DNA of 64,000 nucleotides, taken from positions 189,568-253,567 of the forward strand of contig JBLXDU010000006.1 of NCBI GenBank assembly GCA_048263775.1, read 5' to 3'. Positions 33,986-41,881 of this stretch are shown here, piece by piece. The first letter of the stretch is position 1; every line of letters begins with the position of its first letter. The notes under the pieces were generated by a model. The model saw nothing but the letters and a program-made list of their open reading frames with translations. It did not search any database and was not told the DNA's origin. A program made the translations under genes and the position numbers. The stretch is from UBA1479 sp048263775 (lineage in GTDB: Bacteria > Pseudomonadota > Alphaproteobacteria > Rhodospirillales > Casp-alpha2).

Positions 33986-34591
33986 TTGTATTACGTTACC
34001 AAGTCCGTTGTTTGGCGCGGCATGATGCTGGCTTTGTGCCTTACCGTTCCCGCCGCCGCCCAAGCCCAGCAGGAATCCAAGACCGGCCAGGCAGCGACGG
34101 CAGAGGATATCAACGCGCGCGCCGCCAAGGTTGCCGTGTTGGATGTTCAACGCATCCTGCGCGAAGCGAAGGCGATGAAGAACATCCGCGATCAGGTATC
34201 CCAGCTGCGCAAAAGCTACCAGGAAGAGATCGAGAAGATGCAGGGCGACCTGCGCACGGCCAACGAAGAACTGCGCCGCAAGCGCACCATCCTGTCGCCC
34301 GACGCCTTTGACGAGGAGCGCCGCAAGTTCGATCAGAAAGTTGCCGAGGTCCAGCGTCTGGTGCAGTCACGTAATCAGCAGCTCGACCGCGCCAACGCCG
34401 AGGCCGTCATCGAAGTCCAAAAGGTCTATAACGCCATCGTTCTCGAACTGGCCAACGAACGGTCATACGGGCTGATCTTCCGCAAAAGCGCGACCATCGT
34501 CGTTCATCCGCCCATCGAAGTGACGCCGGAAGTGTTGGCCCGCCTCGACAAGCGTCTGCCGGCGGTCAAAGTCACGCCGCCGCAAAAATAG
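33986..34591 (+). CDS. skp: OmpH/Skp family periplasmic chaperone
   Basis: A 201-residue secreted protein: signal peptide ending AAAQAQ, then a small beta domain (AAKVAVLDVQRILRE) and two long coiled-coil helices (about 70-150) that form the tentacles of the Skp trimer. The terminal beta strand is KSATIVVHPPIEVT. The start is a TTG at 33986, decided by the perfect AGGAGG five bases upstream; the in-frame ATG at 34021 lacks a ribosome site. Skp carries unfolded outer-membrane proteins to BamA, encoded just upstream. Confidence 0.9.
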   Translation: MYYVTKSVVWRGMMLALCLTVPAAAQAQQESKTGQAATAEDINARAAKVAVLDVQRILREAKAMKNIRDQVSQLRKSYQEEIEKMQGDLRTANEELRRKRTILSPDAFDEERRKFDQKVAEVQRLVQSRNQQLDRANAEAVIEVQKVYNAIVLELANERSYGLIFRKSATIVVHPPIEVTPEVLARLDKRLPAVKVTPPQK

Positions 34592-34597
34592 ACGCCG

Positions 34598-35620
34598 ATG
34601 GCCGACCCCCGATTTTTCACGAGGGCCGGGCCCTTCACCCTGAGACAACTGGCGGAGGCCACGGGGGCAACCTTGGGTCCCGACACGTCTGGCGATCTGT
34701 TGATCGTTGACGTCATGCCGTTGTCCGCGGCGGGCGAAGGGCACCTGAGCTTTATCGACAACCGCAAATATCTGGATGCGTTCCGCGCAGCCAAGGCCTC
34801 CGCCATTCTGGCGGTTCCCAGCCTCGCGGATCAGGCGCCAAAAGGTGCGGCCCTGTTATTGAGCGACGACCCCTACCGTGCCTTCGCCATGGCGGCGGCG
34901 CACTTCTACCCGCGCCCACCGATTGAACCCGGCATCCATCCGGGGGCCCATGTTGCCGCCGGCGCGGAAATTTCTCCGGAAAGCCGCATCGACGCCGGCG
35001 CCGTGGTCCAGGATGGTGCCGTGATCGGTGCAGGAACCGTGATCGGCCCGGGCGCCGTGGTTGAGCGCGGCGTTACCGTCGGCGCGGATTGCGCCATAGG
35101 GGCCGGTGTCACGTTGCAGTATTGTCTTGTCGGAGACCGGGTCATCATCCATCCGGGCGTGCGCGTAGGCCAGGACGGGTTCGGCTTCGCACCGGGGGCT
35201 GCGGGCCACCTGAAGGTGCCGCAACTGGGCCGGGTCATCATCGAATCGGATGTCGAGATCGGCGCCAATACGACTATCGACCGGGGGGCCGGTCCCGACA
35301 CGGTAATCGGCGCCGGCACGAAGATCGACAACCTGGTACAGATCGCCCACAACGTGCGGATCGGACGGGGCTGTATCCTCGTTAGCTTCGTCGGCATTTC
35401 AGGCAGTACCCATATCGACGATTTTGTTATTATCGGCGGTCAGGTCGGCATCGCAGGTCACCTGACGGTCGGCACAGGCGTGCGCATCGCGGCCCAAAGC
35501 GGGGTCATGCGTGACGTTCCGCCGGGGGCGACCATCGGCGGTTCGCCCGCTAAGGACAGGCGCGAATGGATGAAGGAATTGGCGACATTGTCCAAGTTGG
35601 CCAAGAAGAAAGGAGACTAG
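34598..35620 (+). CDS. lpxD: UDP-3-O-(3-hydroxyacyl)glucosamine N-acyltransferase (LpxD)
   Basis: A 340-residue left-handed beta-helix acyltransferase acting third in lipid A synthesis. The N-terminal uridine-binding domain is at about 1-100 (GEGHLSFIDNRKY). It is followed by many hexapeptide repeats (IGAGTVIGPGAVVERGV), the catalytic histidine in DNLVQIAHNVRIGRG, and a C-terminal helix. The gene sits six bases after skp and five before fabZ. Confidence 0.97.
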   Translation: MADPRFFTRAGPFTLRQLAEATGATLGPDTSGDLLIVDVMPLSAAGEGHLSFIDNRKYLDAFRAAKASAILAVPSLADQAPKGAALLLSDDPYRAFAMAAAHFYPRPPIEPGIHPGAHVAAGAEISPESRIDAGAVVQDGAVIGAGTVIGPGAVVERGVTVGADCAIGAGVTLQYCLVGDRVIIHPGVRVGQDGFGFAPGAAGHLKVPQLGRVIIESDVEIGANTTIDRGAGPDTVIGAGTKIDNLVQIAHNVRIGRGCILVSFVGISGSTHIDDFVIIGGQVGIAGHLTVGTGVRIAAQSGVMRDVPPGATIGGSPAKDRREWMKELATLSKLAKKKGD

Positions 35621-35625
35621 GGGAG

Positions 35626-36090
35626 ATGGATTCCGAGGCAAGCACGGAAACCATGGAAATTGATATCAATCGGATCATGGAAATGATTCCGCACCGGTAT
35701 CCGTTTCTTCTCATCGACAAGGTGATCGATGCGATCCCGGGCACGAGCGGCACGGGCATCAAGAACGTGACCATCAACGAACCCTTCTTCCAAGGCCATT
35801 TCCCAGGCCATCCGATCATGCCGGGCGTGCTGATCGTCGAGGCCATGGCGCAGACGGCGGGCGTTCTGGTCATGGCCGGACTGACCGATGCCAAGGATGC
35901 CCTGGTCTACTTCATGACAGTTGACAACGCCCGGTTCCGCAAGCCCGTGGTACCCGGCGACTGCGTGCATATTCACGTCGAATGCATCCAGAACCGGGGC
36001 GACGTGTGGAAATTCAAGGGCAAAGCCGTTGCCGACGGCGTCACCAAGGCGGAGGCCGTGTTTGCGGCCATGATCGTGAGACAAAAATGA
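35626..36090 (+). CDS. fabZ: 3-hydroxyacyl-[acyl-carrier-protein] dehydratase FabZ
   Basis: ATG 35626 with AGGAG upstream gives 154 residues. Hot-dog fold dehydratase motifs: MEMIPHRYPFLLIDKV, and FQGHFPGHPIMPGVLIVEAMAQ with the catalytic histidine and glutamate. It dehydrates 3-hydroxyacyl-ACP in fatty-acid elongation, competing with LpxA and LpxD for the same acyl-ACP pool, which explains its place between them. Its TGA overlaps the lpxA ATG. Confidence 0.97.
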   Translation: MDSEASTETMEIDINRIMEMIPHRYPFLLIDKVIDAIPGTSGTGIKNVTINEPFFQGHFPGHPIMPGVLIVEAMAQTAGVLVMAGLTDAKDALVYFMTVDNARFRKPVVPGDCVHIHVECIQNRGDVWKFKGKAVADGVTKAEAVFAAMIVRQK

Positions 36091-36887
36091 CCGATATTCA
36101 CGCGACGGCGCAGGTCCATTCGGACGCCGAGATCGGTAGCGGGGTCAAGATCGGCCCGTTCTGTGTTGTTGGACCCGATGCGGTGCTTGAGGACGGTGTC
36201 GAACTGCTGTCCCACGTCGTGGTCGAAGGACATACCCGCGTCGGGGCCCATAGCCGCGTGTTCCCCTTCGCCTCCCTGGGGCACGCGCCCCAGGACCTGA
36301 AATTCAAGGGTGAGGTCTCGCGCCTGGTGATCGGCGCCAATACGATCATCCGTGAACACGTGACCATGAATCCGGGCACCGAAGGCGGTGGCCTGGAAAC
36401 CAAGGTCGGGAACAACTGTCTATTCATGGTCGGCGCCCATGTCGCCCATGATTGCCAGGTTTCCGACAACGTGATCTTGGTCAACAACGCCACCCTGGCG
36501 GGACATGTGTCGATTGAGGAATGGGCCATCGTCGGCGGTCTGTCGGCGGTCCATCAATTCGTTCGCATCGGCCGTCATGCCATGATCGGCGGTATGACCG
36601 GTGTGACCCAGGACGTAATCCCCTATGGTTCCGTCACCGGTAACCGGGCCAAGCTTGAAGGTTTGAACCTAGTCGGTCTCAAACGCCGAAGTTTTGATCG
36701 CGAAACGATCCACGCTCTACGCCAAGCTTACCGCCTGATCTTCGCTCAGGAAGGCACCATGGCCGAACGCCTGGACGATGTCGCAAACCTGTTCGGCGAC
36801 AATCAGCCGGTCATGGAAATCGTCGAGTTCATTCGCTCCGATTCCTCGCGCTCCATTTGCCAGCCCCTGGTGGAGGATGCGGCCTAG
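36087..36887 (+). CDS. lpxA: acyl-ACP-UDP-N-acetylglucosamine O-acyltransferase (LpxA)
   Basis: The first enzyme of lipid A synthesis, 266 residues from ATG 36087, which overlaps the fabZ stop as ATGA. The left-handed beta-helix runs from residue 1 (IHATAQVHSDAEIGSGVKIG), with the catalytic histidine in MVGAHVAHDCQVSDNV and the acyl-length region HQFVRIGRHAMIGGMTGV. A C-terminal helical domain follows (GLKRRSFDRETIHALRQAYRL). It overlaps lpxI by 11 bases. Confidence 0.97.
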   Translation: MTDIHATAQVHSDAEIGSGVKIGPFCVVGPDAVLEDGVELLSHVVVEGHTRVGAHSRVFPFASLGHAPQDLKFKGEVSRLVIGANTIIREHVTMNPGTEGGGLETKVGNNCLFMVGAHVAHDCQVSDNVILVNNATLAGHVSIEEWAIVGGLSAVHQFVRIGRHAMIGGMTGVTQDVIPYGSVTGNRAKLEGLNLVGLKRRSFDRETIHALRQAYRLIFAQEGTMAERLDDVANLFGDNQPVMEIVEFIRSDSSRSICQPLVEDAA

Positions 36888-37719
36888 CTTGCCCCGGCTT
36901 GGGATCATCGCGGGCGGAGGCCTGCTGCCCGAGATTCTCGTGCAACGTTGCCATGCCGCCGGCCGGCCCGTGTTCGTGGCCGCGCTGAAAGGGCAGGGGG
37001 ATGCTGGCCGGTTTTCCGGCGCCGAGGTTGAAACGTTCCGCCTGGGCGCCGTTGGCGGCATCATCAAACGTCTGAAATCCTTGGATATCACCGATATCGT
37101 GCTGTCCGGCGCCGTGCAGCGGCCCCGGGCCGCCGACCTGATCCCGGATTTGTGGTCGGCCCGGTTTCTGGCCCGCACCAAGGCCCTGGGCCGGGGCGAT
37201 GATGGGCTGTTGACCGCCATCTTGACCGCCCTTGAGGATCAGGAAGGATTCCGGGTCCTAGCGCCCCATGATCTGGCGCCGGACCTGCTGACTCCCGCCG
37301 GAACGTTGGGCATACAGACATTGTCGCGGGAAATGGCGGGGGACCTTGCCGCCGGAATTTCCGGCGCCCGCGCCCATGGCCGCCGTGACGCCGGTCAGGC
37401 AGTGATTGCCGCGGGCGGCCGTGTGGTGGCCTGGGAAGGCCCGCAAGGCACCGAAGCCATGATCGCGGCCGCCGGGCTCGAGGCACGGGGCGGCATCCTC
37501 GTGAAGGCCATGAAACCGGGGCAGGAGCCGCGCGTGGACCTGCCGGCCGTCGGCCCCGACACCGTGGATCAGGCCGTGGCGGCAGGCCTGCACGGGATTT
37601 CCGTCGAGGCCGGGCGATCGCTGATCCTGGATCGTGACGAGATGATCCGCCGGGCCGATGCCGCCGGTTTGGCCGTTCACGGCTTCACGGACGCGGACAC
37701 GGGCGGAGGAGCGGGATGA
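36877..37719 (+). CDS. lpxI: UDP-2,3-diacylglucosamine diphosphatase LpxI
   Basis: The alphaproteobacterial replacement for LpxH (DUF1009 family), cleaving UDP-diacylglucosamine to lipid X. The 280-residue protein starts with LGIIAGGGLLPEILVQRC. The catalytic C-terminal domain is visible at LVKAMKPGQEPRVDLPAVGPDTV, with the conserved lysine and aspartate, and SVEAGRSLILDRDEMI. The ATG at 36877 overlaps lpxA; a TTG at 36889 is an alternative. It couples to lpxB by an ATGA overlap. Confidence 0.95.
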   Translation: MRPSLPRLGIIAGGGLLPEILVQRCHAAGRPVFVAALKGQGDAGRFSGAEVETFRLGAVGGIIKRLKSLDITDIVLSGAVQRPRAADLIPDLWSARFLARTKALGRGDDGLLTAILTALEDQEGFRVLAPHDLAPDLLTPAGTLGIQTLSREMAGDLAAGISGARAHGRRDAGQAVIAAGGRVVAWEGPQGTEAMIAAAGLEARGGILVKAMKPGQEPRVDLPAVGPDTVDQAVAAGLHGISVEAGRSLILDRDEMIRRADAAGLAVHGFTDADTGGGAG

Positions 37720-38879
37720 CGGCGTCCGAGGCACCCCTGATCTACCTGATCGCCGGTGAGGCGTCCGGTGATGCCCTGGGGGCATCGTTGATGGCGGCCC
37801 TTAAGATCCGTCTTGGCGGTGCTATCCGGTTCGCGGGCGTCGGCGGCCCTTTGATGGCAGACGAAGGCCTCGACAGCCTATTTCCCATGGATGACCTGGC
37901 CGTCATGGGCCTGGCCGAGGTCGTACCGCGCTTGCCGAGGTTATTGACGCGCATGGCGGAGACCCGCGCCGATGTATTGGCCAAAAACCCGGCTGTTCTG
38001 GTGACCATTGATGCTCCGGACTTCTGTTTCCGCGTGGCCAAGAAAGTGAAGGCCCTCAGGCCTGGGTTCCCCATCGTGCATTATGGAGCGCCCACGGTCT
38101 GGGCCTGGCGCCCCAAGAGGGCCAAGGCCGTGGCCCGCTTCCTCGATCATATGCTCTGCCTTTATCCGTTCGAGCCGCCTTATTTCACGCGCGAGGGCCT
38201 GGCCGCGTCCTTCATCGGCCATCCCATCGTCCTGTCCATGGGGGTGCAGCCGGGCGCCGATGACCGCGCCGCCGATTTCCGTGCCCGCCACGACGTCGCC
38301 GCCGATGCGCAGGTTCTGGCCGTGTTGCCGGGATCTCGCGGCGGCGAATTGGACCGCCTGCTGCCCGTGTTCGGCGAGACCCTGACGCATCTGTGGGCCG
38401 GCGGCTGGCGCGGGCGCGTGGTCGTGCCGACCCTGGCCCGCCACAAAGACCGGATCGCTGCCGCCGTGCAGGGCTGGCCGGGCAACCCTCTGGTGGTTAC
38501 CGGGAATGACGAAAAATGGCGGGCCTTCGCCGCCGCCGACACAGCGCTCGCGGCCTCGGGCACGGTGACTCTGGAACTGGCCGCCGCCGGCGTGCCGACC
38601 GTGATCGCCTACAAGGTGTCCGGTGTGACCGCCGCCATTGCCCGCCGTCTGATCCGGACCCCCCATGCCGGACTGGTGAGCATTCTTTTGGGCGAAGAGG
38701 TGATGCCTGAATTCATCCAAGACGATTGCACGGCCGAACGCATCGTTCCGGCCTTGCAGGCCCTGCTTGGCGACGAGACGGCACGGGCCACGCAACGCGG
38801 CCATTTCAAGCAGGCCATGACCATGTTGCAAGGTCCCGCCGCGGCCGAGGTGGTTGCCGGCGTCATCGGCCGGGCATAG
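37716..38879 (+). CDS. lpxB: lipid-A-disaccharide synthase (LpxB)
   Basis: A GT19 glycosyltransferase, 387 residues, that joins lipid X to UDP-diacylglucosamine to make the disaccharide. The N-terminal motif YLIAGEASGDALGASLMAAL, the central TIDAPDFCFRVAK and HYGAPTVWAWRPKR, and the donor-site ALAASGTVTLELAAAGVPTV are all family hallmarks. It ends the bamA-lpxB block and is followed by a strong hairpin. Confidence 0.97.
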   Translation: MTASEAPLIYLIAGEASGDALGASLMAALKIRLGGAIRFAGVGGPLMADEGLDSLFPMDDLAVMGLAEVVPRLPRLLTRMAETRADVLAKNPAVLVTIDAPDFCFRVAKKVKALRPGFPIVHYGAPTVWAWRPKRAKAVARFLDHMLCLYPFEPPYFTREGLAASFIGHPIVLSMGVQPGADDRAADFRARHDVAADAQVLAVLPGSRGGELDRLLPVFGETLTHLWAGGWRGRVVVPTLARHKDRIAAAVQGWPGNPLVVTGNDEKWRAFAAADTALAASGTVTLELAAAGVPTVIAYKVSGVTAAIARRLIRTPHAGLVSILLGEEVMPEFIQDDCTAERIVPALQALLGDETARATQRGHFKQAMTMLQGPAAAEVVAGVIGRA

Positions 38880-38882
38880 CAA

Positions 38883-38909
38883 AAGGGCCGCCCCTGGGGG
38901 ACGGCCCTT
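38883..38909 (-). terminator. bidirectional terminator between lpxB and gltA
   Basis: AAGGGCCG (38883-38890) pairs with CGGCCCTT (38902-38909), and the CCCCTGGGG loop can extend the stem. On the minus strand it is followed by TTTTGC and lies 25 bases past the gltA stop. On plus it follows the lpxB stop by three bases, with a looser T-rich tail (CACTTATTT). It can serve both convergent genes. Confidence 0.8.
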
Positions 38910-38933
38910 CACTTATTTCAAACCGGAAGCGGC

Positions 38934-40247
38934 TTAGCGCTTGTCGATCGGCACATACGGCCGTTCGGTGTAACCGGTATAGAGCTGACGCGGACGGCCA
39001 ATCTTCTGGCTCGGATCCTCGACCATCTCGTTCCACTGGGCAACCCAGCCGACCGTGCGGGCGACGGCGAACAGCACGGTGAACATGCTGGTCGGGATGC
39101 CCATGGCCTTGAAGATGATGCCCGAATAGAAATCGACGTTGGGGAACAGCTTGCGGCTGACGAAATATTCGTCTTCCAGGGCGATGCGTTCCAGTTCCAT
39201 AGCCAGGTCGAGCAGCGGCTCGTCCTTGATGCCCAATTCCTCAAGAACTTCGTGGCAGGAATCGCGCATGACGTTGGCCCGCGGGTCCATGTTCTTGTAG
39301 ACGCGGTGGCCGAAGCCCATGAGCCGGAACGGATCGTCCTTGTCTTTGGCCTTCTTGATGTACTCGTTGATGTTGTCCTTGTGGCCGATCTCGCCGAGCA
39401 TGGTCAAAACGGCCTCGTTGGCGCCGCCGTGGGCCGGGCCCCAGAGGGACGCGATCCCGGCCGAGATGCAGGCGAAGGGATTGGCGCCGGATGAGCCGGC
39501 CAGACGCACGGTCGAGGTCGAGGCGTTCTGCTCGTGATCGGCGTGGAGCGTCAGGATGCGGTCCATGGCGCGCGACAGAACGGGGCTGACTTTGTATTCC
39601 TCGCAGGGCGTCGCATACATCATATGCAGGAAGTTTTCCGCGAAGCTCAGCTCGTTGCGGGGATAGATGAAGGGCTGACCAAGAGCGTATTTATACGCCC
39701 AGGCGGCGATCGTTGGCATCTTGGCGATCAGACGGTAGGACGCGATCATCCGATGGTGCGGATCATTGATATCGGTCGAATCATGATAGAATGCCGACAA
39801 GGCACCAACCACGCCGCACATCACCGCCATCGGGTGGGCGTCGCGCCGGAACCCGCGGAAGAAGTTGGCGATCTGCTCGTGCAGCATCGTGTGATAGGTG
39901 ATGTCTTTCTCGAACTTGCCCTTCTGCGCGCCCGTCGGCAGTTCGCCGTAGAGCAGCAGATAGCAGACTTCCATGAAGTCGGAATGTTCGGCCAGGTCCT
40001 GAATCGGAATGCCGCGATACAGCAGGATGCCCGCATCACCGTCGATGTAGGTGATCTTGGACTCGCAACTGCCGGTCGATGTGAAACCCGGGTCGTAGGT
40101 AAAGCAATCCGTTTCCGCGTAGAGCTTACGCACGTCGATGACGGAGGGGCCGACGCTGGCGTCCATGACCGGCAGTTCGTAGGCTTTGCCGTCACGGTTG
40201 TCCGTCAGGGTGAAGGTGGCGTTCTTGCCGTGGCTGGTGTCACTCAT
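38934..40247 (-). CDS. gltA: citrate synthase (type II, hexameric)
   Basis: A 437-residue GltA that condenses oxaloacetate and acetyl-CoA at the entry of the TCA cycle. Motifs: LLLYGELPTGAQ, WGPAHGGANEAV with the first catalytic histidine, MGFGHRVYKNMDPRA with the second, and NVDFYSGIIFKAMGIP with the catalytic aspartate. The N-terminal beta domain (YELPVMDASVGPSVIDVRKL) marks the Gram-negative NADH-sensitive class. AGGAGGG precedes the ATG. It follows gltX on the minus strand. Confidence 0.98.
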   Translation of the reverse strand: MSDTSHGKNATFTLTDNRDGKAYELPVMDASVGPSVIDVRKLYAETDCFTYDPGFTSTGSCESKITYIDGDAGILLYRGIPIQDLAEHSDFMEVCYLLLYGELPTGAQKGKFEKDITYHTMLHEQIANFFRGFRRDAHPMAVMCGVVGALSAFYHDSTDINDPHHRMIASYRLIAKMPTIAAWAYKYALGQPFIYPRNELSFAENFLHMMYATPCEEYKVSPVLSRAMDRILTLHADHEQNASTSTVRLAGSSGANPFACISAGIASLWGPAHGGANEAVLTMLGEIGHKDNINEYIKKAKDKDDPFRLMGFGHRVYKNMDPRANVMRDSCHEVLEELGIKDEPLLDLAMELERIALEDEYFVSRKLFPNVDFYSGIIFKAMGIPTSMFTVLFAVARTVGWVAQWNEMVEDPSQKIGRPRQLYTGYTERPYVPIDKR

Positions 40248-40269
40248 ACGTGTCCCTCCTTATGGGCGG

Positions 40270-40287
40270 CGGAGACAGGGGTCTCCG
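40270..40287. other. hairpin in the gltX-gltA gap
   Basis: CGGAGAC (40270-40276) and GTCTCCG (40281-40287) form a perfect seven-base stem with loop AGGG, about 25 bases upstream of the gltA start. It lacks a T-tract, so it may be a leader structure or processing site rather than a terminator. Confidence 0.4.
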
Positions 40288-40343
40288 GTTCGTCTCGGCG
40301 CGCATGCCGCGGGGTGTAGCGGTTCTAACGCGTCCGTCCGGGG

Positions 40344-41765
40344 TTAAAGGCCGGCCAGGGCGTCGTCGAGACGCCCCAAAGTTTCCTCACGGCCCAATAC
40401 ATCCATGATTTCGAATACGCTCGGCGAAACCGTGCTACCCGTGAGGGCGGCGCGGACAGGTTGTGCGACGGCACCGAGCTTAAGGCCGCCGGCTTCTCCG
40501 AATCCTTTGGCGGCGGCCATCAGGGCTTCGTCGCTCCAGGTTTCGGTGGCATCCAGGACGGGGCGCAGATCACGGAGCAGGGCCGCTCCGTCCGTGCCCA
40601 GCTGCTGTTGCGCTTTTTCAGTTTTGGGGATGGGGCGTTGAAGGGCGTAAAAAGTAGCGTTTTCAGATAGTTCTGAAATTGTCTTCGCGCGTTCCTTCAA
40701 ACCAGTCATGCCTTTAAATAGCCGATCCTGAGCCTCTTTAGCAAGTCTTCCTGGATAGGCGGTCTGTAAACGTTCCATGACAAGGTCAGTCAGCCGAGCG
40801 TTATCGGCCTCGCGAATGTAATGGCCGTTCAGGCTGGTCAGCTTGGTGACGTCGAACCGTGCCGCCGATTTGCCGACGTTTTCCAGCCCAAACCACTCGA
40901 TCGCCTGATCCGTGGAAATGATCTCATCGTCACCGTGGCTCCAGCCCAGGCGCAACAGATAGTTGCGCAGCGCTTCGGGCAGGAAGCCGTCGTCGCGGTA
41001 GGCTTCGACGCCCAGGGCACCATGACGCTTGGACAGCTTGGCGCCGTCCGGGCCATGGATCAGTGGAATATGGGCGAAGGTCGGCGTGTCCCAGCCCAGT
41101 GCCAGATACAGTTGTGTCTGCCGGAAGGCGTTGGTCAGGTGGTCGTCGCCGCGGATCACATGGGTGATACCCATGTCGTGGTCGTCAACGACCACGGCGA
41201 GCATATAGGTCGGCGTGCCGTCGGCGCGCAGTAGCACCATGTCGTCCAGTTGCGCATTGGCCACGGTAACCCGGCCCTGCACCAGATCGTCGATCACCGT
41301 TTCGCCCTCGAGCGGCGCCTTCATGCGGATCACCGGATCGACGCCGGCGGGGGCCTCCGACGGGTCGCGGTCACGCCAGGTGCCGTCATACATGCGCTGT
41401 CGGCCTTCCTTGCGCGCGGTTTCGCGCATGGCGGTCAGTTCCTCCGGCGAGCAATAGCACTTATAGGCCTTGCCTTCGGCCAGCAGGCGTTCAGCGGCGG
41501 CACGGTGCGTATCGGCCCGATCGAACTGGGAAATCGGATCACCGTCCCAATCCAGGCCGAGCCATTCCAGGCCCGCGTAGATGGCATCGACCGCCGCCTG
41601 GGTTGAACGGGCGCGGTCCGTGTCCTCGATCCGAAGATAGAACTTGCCGCCGGCGCCGTGACGTTGGTGATGTTTGGCAAACAGCCAGTTGTACAGGGCC
41701 GTGCGCGCGCCGCCGATGTGCAGATAACCAGTGGGAGAAGGGGCGAAGCGGGTCACGACCGTCAT
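40344..41765 (-). CDS. gltX: glutamate-tRNA ligase
   Basis: A 473-residue class I synthetase. The HIGH-type motif is in SPTGYLHIGGARTALYN and the KMSKS motif is AKLSKRHG at about residue 245. The Zn-like region CYCSPEELTAMRE and a discriminating anticodon-binding C-terminal half follow. The order gltX-gltA is common in this group. The part encoding about residues 320-380 (bases 40621-40800) is about 49% GC, clearly below its surroundings. Confidence 0.97.
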   Translation of the reverse strand: MTVVTRFAPSPTGYLHIGGARTALYNWLFAKHHQRHGAGGKFYLRIEDTDRARSTQAAVDAIYAGLEWLGLDWDGDPISQFDRADTHRAAAERLLAEGKAYKCYCSPEELTAMRETARKEGRQRMYDGTWRDRDPSEAPAGVDPVIRMKAPLEGETVIDDLVQGRVTVANAQLDDMVLLRADGTPTYMLAVVVDDHDMGITHVIRGDDHLTNAFRQTQLYLALGWDTPTFAHIPLIHGPDGAKLSKRHGALGVEAYRDDGFLPEALRNYLLRLGWSHGDDEIISTDQAIEWFGLENVGKSAARFDVTKLTSLNGHYIREADNARLTDLVMERLQTAYPGRLAKEAQDRLFKGMTGLKERAKTISELSENATFYALQRPIPKTEKAQQQLGTDGAALLRDLRPVLDATETWSDEALMAAAKGFGEAGGLKLGAVAQPVRAALTGSTVSPSVFEIMDVLGREETLGRLDDALAGL

Positions 41766-41881
41766 GGCTGTCTTTTTATCCTTTTAGATCCCTGAATGCG
41801 GGACTTTAACGGGGGGCGCCGGAGGGATAGCATACTTTCTGTGCGGGCGCAGCATTCCTTGTACCGGCACGAAACCCGGGG

